Shown here: one piece after another, positions 56,843-64,000 of the stretch
Position numbering within the stretch: position 1 is the first letter of the stretch
Layout of the letters: each line of letters opens with the position of its first letter
NCBI GenBank assembly: GCA_965178125.1
Contig: OZ237762.1
Span: 248,001 to 312,000 of the forward strand
DNA: 64,000 bases
Direction: 5' to 3'
Source: Bilabrum cf. latius
Lineage: Eukaryota; Bigyra: Bicosoecida; Bigyra; Bicosoecida
Position numbers and translations under genes: made by a program
The notes under the pieces: generated by a model
What the model was told of the DNA's origin: nothing
Databases searched by the model: none
What the model saw: only the letters and a program-made list of their open reading frames with translations

Positions 56843-58191
56843 ATGCAATCATCCTCAGCAATAGAACAGTATTGCCAAGTTCCCATGAGAGTTCAACCGG
56901 CGCATTCTGTACCGATAGCAATCGATGCAGCAGCAATACAAGTTCAAGAAATTGCTCCGTCATCAGTCGAGCACGAACTAGTGCAGCTGGGACAGAAGCG
57001 ATAGCGCTCAGAGAGTCCTGACAACGTTGTTGATAGTCAACAGCTGGATTCCGTGCAGAATAGTGGGGAAAGTCTTTCAACAGACGTCCAGAGCGCCGCA
57101 TTCGGTCCTGCAGCATCGCAAGAGGAGTAGCGCTCGCCAAAGCGGCCTCGGATTCTAGAAGAAAGTGAAGTCGAGAAAATCAACACGCTAGGGAATACAA
57201 AAATTCAAGGTAGCCAAGGAGGCAATACGAGCCCATCGAGACGCAGTGCTCGCGCACCTCTCTCTGTCGCTGCTGCAGCACTATCAGCATGCGTGCTGCC
57301 ACAGCCTACCGAGCCACTTCCGAGCAAAGTTGAGATAGAGCTGCAGCAGGAAATGGTATCATCCTACGGCGTGCCCCCAAAGGAACTTAATGTTTCAAAG
57401 AAGCTAGAGTACCAGGCTCTCCCAGCAGCATCAGTCCAGGGAGTTCAGAAGCGTCCGGCAGGCGCCCTAGTGGCCGAGTGCCAGGTCCAATCCGCGGGCG
57501 TGGCACCTCAGATGAGTGCCACAGCAAAGATGCGCAGCGGGCCCATTCTAGGCCTGTACACCCTAGATGCTCGCGGGGGGTGGGACGACCTGAGGCTCCT
57601 GGCGGCCGGGTGCAAGCAGGCCGGCCGGGCTGCCAGAGTCACGGTCCGGGCGGTGTCCAGGGCATGCATGGAGACTATACACGGGATCGCAGACGGAATG
57701 CACGCACTGCCCGACTCCTTGATCGGCGCGTATCCGTCCTCTGTAGCGAGTCTGGAGCCTGTCTTGGCCGTCGCTTCCGACGAGGCATCCGCGGTGGATC
57801 CGGTCCAGCTCGCAGTGAGGGTGGCGGCGGCGAGAGCAGCAACGGCTGCCCAAGAAGCTATCCTCGGAAAGGACCCGTCGCTCGCCGTCGAGAGCTCGGG
57901 CAACTACCAAAGAGCCCTGCAGCAGCAAGCAGCATCCAAGGCAGGGCTTGCCCCAGGCGTGCGACAGAGAGACCTCCGCACCACCCCGCCCGTCGCTCTG
58001 GTCGTTGGGGCAGAGAGGATCCGTGCTTGCCTTCTGTCCATCCTGCTATCGGGAGACGGGTCCCCCCACTCGATCGAGCTGGTGGCTCGCAGCAGCATGT
58101 TCCTCACAATGGCAAACAGAGCACAGGCGCAGCTCGCGGCCCAAGCAGCAGCCCGTGCCACCGCTTCACCGAGCCACGGACAGGGACAGGA

Positions 58192-58230
<39 letters not shown>

Positions 58231-59404
58231 CGACGGCGAGCTGTCGCCAATCAAGGGTCGCCAACTGTGGCCCAGCTCGCCATCAAGGCGCATGGAAGCA
58301 CCGATGACCATGGGCGACACTGGATTCATGCATCGCCCAGGTCACGGCAGCGACCAGTCCACTCCAATTGAGCATGCACCCGCGCACCAGGCAGGACCAT
58401 CCTCGTCATCATCGGCTTCGTCTTCATCCTCGTCCGCGTCGTCTTCTAGCGCCTCATCGATGGGACCCTACACTCCCGCTGGCCCATTCATTCATGAAGA
58501 GCCGCCCCAGGACACGCGCGAGGCACCTCCGCTGCGCATCCATGACATGCTGCGCGGGGGCGCTCAAGGTCTCGAGAGGGGCATGGCCAGGGGCACTCTG
58601 GGAGGGCATTCTGGCTTCATGTACGACGCAAGGTTCGGGCATGGGGGAGTGGGTGGACAGCTCCAGCAGCGTCTAGTCCTGTCGCACCAGCCGCAGATGC
58701 ACCGCCACAGCAGGCTCATTCCCAGGGTCAGCGGCAGCACCAACAACTCGGGCAGCAGCATCTCCTCACGCACCCACTCCGCGGAAGGCAGGCGTAGAGC
58801 ACGCAGCGGGCCAACGCCCGGCCCAAGCGGAGCCGCAGTGCCTCGGCACCCCGGGCTGCGTTCTGCAGGGGCTGCCGGCATCACGGGCTTTGCCGCCGCC
58901 CTACATGCCCTGACGCGATTCAGCTGGCCAGTGGAGGGACGGCATGGCGACGTCGACGCTGCCTGTCTGCTGTAGCAGTACTGTGACGAGTGTGCCAAGC
59001 AGGGAGTAGAGCAGAGCGGTGCGTCTAGGACTGGCCCGCACGGCACTGGGTCGGGCTCTGCCCTAATGCAACCTGACGAAGACGAGGACGAAGACCAAGA
59101 CGAGGAGGAGGACGAGGACCAGACTCAGCGTAAGGGCGATTCATACGAAGCATTCGCTCCTGCATCGCGCCCCCCAAGCGGCCTTGCAGTGGTGGCGCTC
59201 GCCGGCTTGCTCGTGCTGTACACCCGCGGGATCGAGGACTTCCACATCGCGGCACACGGTCCGGACGCAGGCAGTGCCCCGCCGACCAGAGGGCAGCACG
59301 GCGTGCTGGGGCTCCTCCAGCAGCTTGCAGGGGCTCCCTGGGCCAGGTTTGCACTGGGTGCTTGCACCCGTCCTCAGTAGGCCTCGATGGAGACCCAGGC
59401 GTGA
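56843..59404 (+). CDS. Unknown protein with NLS-like motif and C-terminal hydrophobic segment
   Basis: 853 aa from ATG 56843 to TGA 59404 with TAG at 57002, 57128, 58973 and 59378. A later in-frame ATG at 56885 is an alternative start. Features are a basic KRPRIL motif that could be nuclear localising, an Ala-rich helical block (about 57540-58180) including GLYTLDARGGWDDLRLLAAG and VGAERIRACLLSILLSGDG, a (Gly-Gln)n repeat, long Ser runs and an acidic stretch (DEDEDEDQDEEEDEDQ). A hydrophobic segment, GLAVVALAGLLVLYTRG, lies near the end and might be a membrane anchor. I recognise no family. Confidence 0.58.
58178..58230 (+). repeat. GGGACA hexanucleotide repeat
   Basis: About eight GGACAG units coding for (Gly-Gln)n in the unknown 56843 gene, with one GGAACA variant. 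Confidence 0.85.
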
Positions 59405-59574
59405 CCCAATAGGGTGAAGGGCCTGTCTGCCTTCATCAGGCAGGCGCCGATCTGGCCCGATAGAGAGTGCATACTGCCGGATCAAGCAGCTTCTTCTTGT
59501 CAAGCCATAGCACGGTTGGCAGCCAGAGAATTCTTTTGTGCGATTCCCCACTGCCAATGCGCCACAGCAATCCA

Positions 59575-62500
59575 TCAGCTCTGGTCCAGCCACCCGTTCG
59601 CATTCACCCGCACCTCTACTGCTCCCAGCGAGCCCCCGCTCGACAGAGAGTACACCTGCCCCCCATCCCCGGCCCCGGCACCCACCGTGCCAATGCTCGT
59701 CCCCTGCACGCCCGCCTATCCATACGCCTCTGAAAGCAGCCGCTCCGCCAGCTTCCTCCCCCTCGCTCTGATGTCCCGCACGAGCAGCCGGCACAGGCGG
59801 CCCTCCTCGATGCAGTCCTCCATGTGACGAGTGCCTAGCCCCTCCTCCTCCACACGGTGAAGGAACCCGCGGACCACGCTCCACTTCTTCCTGCCCGCCT
59901 TGGCCCCTTGTTCCCCGGGGCCGCCCGACTGCACGATCCCAGGCCCGATCTTGCCGCCCACCACCTCGCCGGTCTCCGACTCGGCCGCCATCGCAACGGA
60001 GGCCAGCTCCTCTGCACAACGCACCAGCCCCTCCACAGCGTTTGCCACACCATCCCGCGCCAGCCCGCTGCGAAGCACCAGCCGAGACACATACTCTGCA
60101 TGCGCATCCTAGAGCTCAGCGAATCCCGTGCTCCCGCTGGCCCCACCTGCACCTGCTCCTGCTCCTGCTCCTGCACCTGCCCCGGCTCCAGACCCACCGC
60201 CCACGCCTGCCTCTGCGATCCTACCCATGAGCCGATCGGTCTCGGCCTGCACCACATCCACCTGCAGGAAATCCTCAACGGCGCCCAGCCCGTGCTGCAG
60301 CTGCCAGCTCGCGAGACCCACCTCGTGCCTCCAGGCAGCCACGGCACGCCTGGCCCTGGCCACGGCGTGGTGCCGGTGGTGCCGCACCAGTGCCTCCCCC
60401 TCGTCGCTGTCTTCATCTTCGTTTTCATCATCTTCGACCCCGTCTGCACCGCCCGCGCCCTCTGCCCTGCCGCCCCTCCCGCTGGCATTGGACCCGGCAG
60501 CCGCCATGGCCCTCGCTGCTTCCCGCTCCTTCACCACGTCCAGCACCGTGAATGGTGCCGGGCACTTCAGCGCACCCGGCCCCGCGCCCGCGCCTGCTGT
60601 TCCCCCCTTGTTCCGGTTTCTGGGGGACCCCTGCATGTATGACTTGATCGAGGAGACGGACCCGCCCGCCGCTGTGCCCTTGCCCAGGCCCTTGTCCGAA
60701 CCCTTGCCTCCACCCCTCGTGCCGTCTCCATCCCCGGCCCTGGGCGAGCTGTGAGGCGTCCTCGAGTCTCTGCTGAGACCCCCTGCCCTGAACCCGATCC
60801 GATGCTGCTGGCCCCTTCTCCAGACCTCGTGCAGGAGCTTGCGCCCCGCACGGATGCGCAGGAGCACCCTACCCAGCTCCGAGAGAACCACCTGGTGGGC
60901 CCGGGGAACAAGGAGAGGCAGCGGCCACTGCACCTGGTAAGACGGCGCCGCGCAGCTCCAGGTTCCGCTGGGCACCACCATGCCGGCCGCAGCCCGCAGT
61001 GTGCCGCTGGATCGAGCCTGCCTCGCGCTTGCCGCGACTGTGCTTGGCATGGGCGCATCGAGCCCTGCTTGCCGCGCTTCCTCGCGCGCCAGCAGCTCCG
61101 CGGCCCTGTCCTGCAGCGCAGTGAGGGAATCCCAGGCCTTACCTCTCGAGGCGGGTGCTTCCTCCAGGGAACAGAAGGTCCAGGAGGACAGCAGCGCCCG
61201 GCTGGCGCGGGCCATGCCGCGCCCCTGCCGCACCGCAGCCCCCAGCCCCGCCACGCCCAGGAAGCACCTCCCGGGGCACAGAGGCAACCGGTTCCTCGCG
61301 CCCTCGCTCAGGCCCGGCCGGCTGACCAGTCTGCAGGCACTCGCGATGGAGGCGCCCTCTCTGGATAGGGCGAGGCCAGACCCATGGCACGAGGCGCTGA
61401 GCCATTCGCCACCATCGTCACCCGATGACGAGCCCGTGGATGACGAGGAAGACGTCCCTGCTACCGATCCCGACCGAGCCACTGCACTGACGTTCGAAGC
61501 CACGTGCACCCCAACTCGCTTGCTGCCAGGGTGGGACTCCACCCGAACAACGAACCGGATAGAGTCAGCAGCAGCAGCAGTCGCGGGAGACGATGAGGCC
61601 TCCCGACCGGCACCCGCCGCAGTTACGTCGCCTCTGTCGGTCCCACTACCCGATGCCTCGCCAGCATGCCGCGGTACAAGCGACTGCGCCGATTCACCTC
61701 TCGAGAGACGCAGCTCCACACTGTCGTGCCTGGCTCCATCCGTGGAGGTTCGCTGCACCACTGAGGCTTGGGCGTGAAGGGAAGCCCGCCCCGTCTAGGA
61801 CTGTCCCTCTCCCCTGCTGCCTTCCGCACTCGTCACACTTTCACTCGTCACACTCAATCTGGCGCGCAACCTCACGGCACCCATCGCATCCAGCCCCGCC
61901 CAGCACTCCCCGCCTGACTCCCCCGCGCCGCCCTCATCTTCCTCGCCGTCCTCATCATCATCGACGCCCAAATACCCAACCGCGTCATCATCATCATCTC
62001 CACCTTTCTCACCCCCCCGTCGCTCCCTGCCGGGGAACAGACCCAGCCCGGCCCCCCTGGACCTGCTCACCCGCGCCACGCGACTGCACACGCCTGCAGC
62101 CGCCAGCTCGCAGTCGGCCTGGGGCAGGTCACCCTCGCCCACCTCTTCGGCGGCCGGCCGCAGCAGCAAGCACGCGTCCAACTCCGCCTCCAGCTGCCCC
62201 TCCGCACCCCGCGCACCGGATCGCAATGGCACATCCACAACCAGTTCAACAGCAAAGGCACCGCGCACATCGCAGGCCAGCCCGTGCCAAAGGGCACCAG
62301 GACCCTTCCGAGGGCACCAGAGAACAGGCCTGCGCTCTGCCAGCCGCTCCAGGTCGTCTGTACCCGCAACACCACCGACCTTGCTGCCCTTTGCGAGGCC
62401 GTCTCCGTCTTGATCTGCCCCTTTGGAGGCAGCACCCGTGCCGAGGCCGTCCTCCTCCTCAACGGTCTCCGCGCTGGCGATGCTCTCGCGCTGCAGTGCG

Positions 62501-64000
62501 CTGCACATGTGCTCGAGCGCCGCACCCACAGGCACGCACCTTCGATCCGCCGCCAGCAGCCCAGCCACCACCCGAGCGCTACCCCCGCCGTCTCGCCGCC
62601 TTATAAACCCTGGGCCAGGCCCCGACCCGCCTGTAAATTCGCGTCCACTGTGCCCACCCCCCAACCGGTCTGGCCATGCCAATGCAAAGCACCGGGGAAC
62701 AAATCCAAGCCGAAAGCAGTCTCCTGCGCGCTGCAGCACGGGGTTGGCAGAGCCCCCGTCCACGGCATCCAGCCCCTCCCCACTACCGGACACCCAATCA
62801 GCCGCAGCGCGGCCCAGCGCGGCGCTGATGACCCGCCCGATCAAGCCCGCATCGGGCATGGCACACCCGTTGGACAGCTCCTCCGCGATCGCCCGCCGCT
62901 GCGCAATGGACAGCACAGACCCACCAGCGCCCGTTCTCCCGCCCCGGCCTATGCTATGCCCCCGCCCTTCTCCCCTTCCTTTCCCTCTCCCTCTCGCCCG
63001 CCTCTCCTGCAGCGTCATGCCACAGGCCTCCCAGGGCCGCCAGCTAGACAATAGCGCCATCGATTCCTTCTCTTCACCTCCCCCGACACCGCTATGGTTG
63101 CCCCCGACCCCGACGCCGCCAGCAGCAGCATCACCCGCGCGCCCCCCAATGGGGGCAAGGGGCACGCAGTTGGCAGCAGCAACGGAAGGTCCCTTTGTCT
63201 CCAGCAGTGCAGCGGAGAGCAAGCCGTCTCCTTGCAGGACCGTGTGACGAGTTGCGACCAAGTGGTCGAGCAGGTGCCCGGGACCCACGCACAGCTGCCA
63301 CACCCTGGACAGCAGCAGCGACTCGATCCGCCTCGTGCAGAGGTCCACGCTCAGAGAGTGCCAGGCCCCCTGCTCCGCCAGCGCGCCCACGGCTTCCAAT
63401 ATGAGCTCCGAGTCCGTCCCGAGCTGCCGCCGCAGAACCGCGACGCCTGTCTTGCTTTCGTCTCCGTCCTCCCCCTCCTCTGCTTCATCGTTGTCCTCAC
63501 CAGCGGGAGCCCCCCTCCCCTGCGCCAGCACCAGCCCGCCGCCTCCCATGCCACCTGACCCCGCTCGCGACGACACCCGCCGGAGGTGCAGCAGCAGCTC
63601 CTCGGAGCTCGCACTCGTCACACCATGATCCCCCGGTCCATCAAGTTCGGCGCGCACCCCGTCCACCCCGGCACCCTCTCCACCCACGCCTGCCCCATCG
63701 GCCCCGCTGCCCCAGCCCCCGCTTGTCTCCGTCGCCACCCGAAGCAGGTTGGATATCTTGCCCAGACGAAGCACCCTCTTGGCCAGCCCGACGGGCATGA
63801 GCGCGTGGGGGATGTTGGCCGGCTGCAGGGCAAACGCAGATGTCCACGCTCTCTCGCTGCTCACTCGCGGGGCCCAGCCAGGGCGAGCGCGCACGAAGAA
63901 AATACCGGTCGTAGAGGCCATCGAGGCGGCGACCTGGTCTCCAGACCCGGCAAACCAGCTGATATCCGATGCGGGCAGCTGTCCTAGTGCCATCCAGCCC
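59575..64000 (-). CDS. Gamma-tubulin complex component (GCP family), N-terminus outside window
   Basis: The frame is open from the window edge to TGA at 59575, more than 1470 codons, with TAG near 61795, 60109 and 59716. GCP proteins form the gamma-tubulin ring complex that nucleates microtubules at basal bodies and spindle poles. Recognisable GCP segments in order are PVGLAKRVLRLGKISNLLRV, LLDHLVATRHTVLQGDG (family LLDHLRALKRYFLLGQGD), VQWPLPLLVPRAHQVVLSEL (family VDWPLNIVIT), LLRIRAGRKLLHEVW and WQLQHGLGAVEDFLQVDVV. Long low-complexity inserts split the two Spc97/98 halves, as in the large GCP5 and GCP6 subunits. An ATG at 63993 is in frame but is unlikely to be the true start, because the GCP N-terminal domain would be missing. 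Confidence 0.83.

Noticed and set aside
1-64000. Reading the many interrupted frames as pseudogenes or sequencing errors.
   Set aside because: The interruptions are almost all TAG, never TAA or TGA, and the reading frame continues without shift in housekeeping genes. Decay or error would give all three stops and frameshifts.
1-64000. UAG = Leu or UAG = Glu.
   Set aside because: Leu does not fit the MAK, NEMF, BuGZ and TMEM184 columns, which are Gln in homologues. Glu is suggested only by one unit of the acidic repeat.
1-64000. UAA also reassigned, as in codes where UAR = Gln.
   Set aside because: TAA closes RPS27, NEMF and the coiled-coil gene exactly at expected ends, and I saw no in-frame TAA inside conserved coding sequence.

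Overview
The window is GC-rich nuclear DNA from a microbial eukaryote. It shows spliceosomal GT-AG introns, cytosolic ribosomal protein eS27, cyclophilin, an ArfGAP, the ribosome-quality-control factor NEMF/Rqc2, a gamma-tubulin complex protein, and two probable cilium genes (a MAK-type kinase and a giant ASH-domain protein). The organism therefore probably builds flagella. I cannot place it further: a GC-rich alga or a flagellated heterotroph both fit. Gene packing is tight: about 22 genes in 64 kb, with intergenic gaps mostly of 30-370 bp, including several head-to-head pairs 100-155 bp apart.

The main result is a non-standard nuclear genetic code. Read with the standard code, almost every gene is broken by TAG. 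Read with TAG as an amino acid, long frames join and run to TGA or TAA. By my hand count about 90 in-frame TAG codons lie inside genes. The 22 inferred gene ends are 18 TGA, 4 TAA and no TAG. At several conserved positions TAG sits where homologues carry glutamine: MAK kinase, NEMF, BuGZ/ZNF207 and TMEM184 (twice). TAG also occurs inside poly-Q runs. The code is thus UAG = Gln, with UAA and UGA kept as stops.

Layout: acidic repeat protein (1-1454 +, partial); RPS27 (1760-2296 -); ARF-like GTPase (2430-2960 +); cyclophilin (3293-4022 -); SMAP-type ArfGAP (4386-6297 +); mitochondrial enoyl reductase MECR (6500-7880 +); BuGZ/ZNF207 (8146-9987 +); TMEM184/LAZ1-type membrane protein (10325-12013 -); secreted GH3 beta-xylosidase-like enzyme with N-terminal lectin domain (12247-15407 -); MTHFS (15514-16927 -); large unknown protein (17605-21948 +); type II membrane protein (21978-27136 -); giant ciliary ASH protein of about 3957 aa (27387-39354 -); MAK kinase (39504-42479 +); tandem alpha/beta-hydrolase (42581-45172 -); NEMF (45304-49320 +); FKBP (49646-50581 -); organellar helical-repeat protein (50684-54892 +); 67-aa protein (55035-55423 -); coiled-coil protein (55612-56688 -); unknown nuclear or membrane protein (56843-59404 +); gamma-tubulin complex protein (59575 to window end -).

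Introns are short (66-264 nt), canonical and mostly near gene 5' ends; several genes have none. Two signals are not explained by any gene: the 10-mers CCAGGGAACA (11 exact copies) and GTGACGAGTG (8 exact copies) recur on both strands and in different reading frames, far above a simple composition expectation. Dipeptide-coding hexanucleotide repeats are also common in disordered protein tails. All exon joins and homology calls are from reading by eye; nothing was searched.
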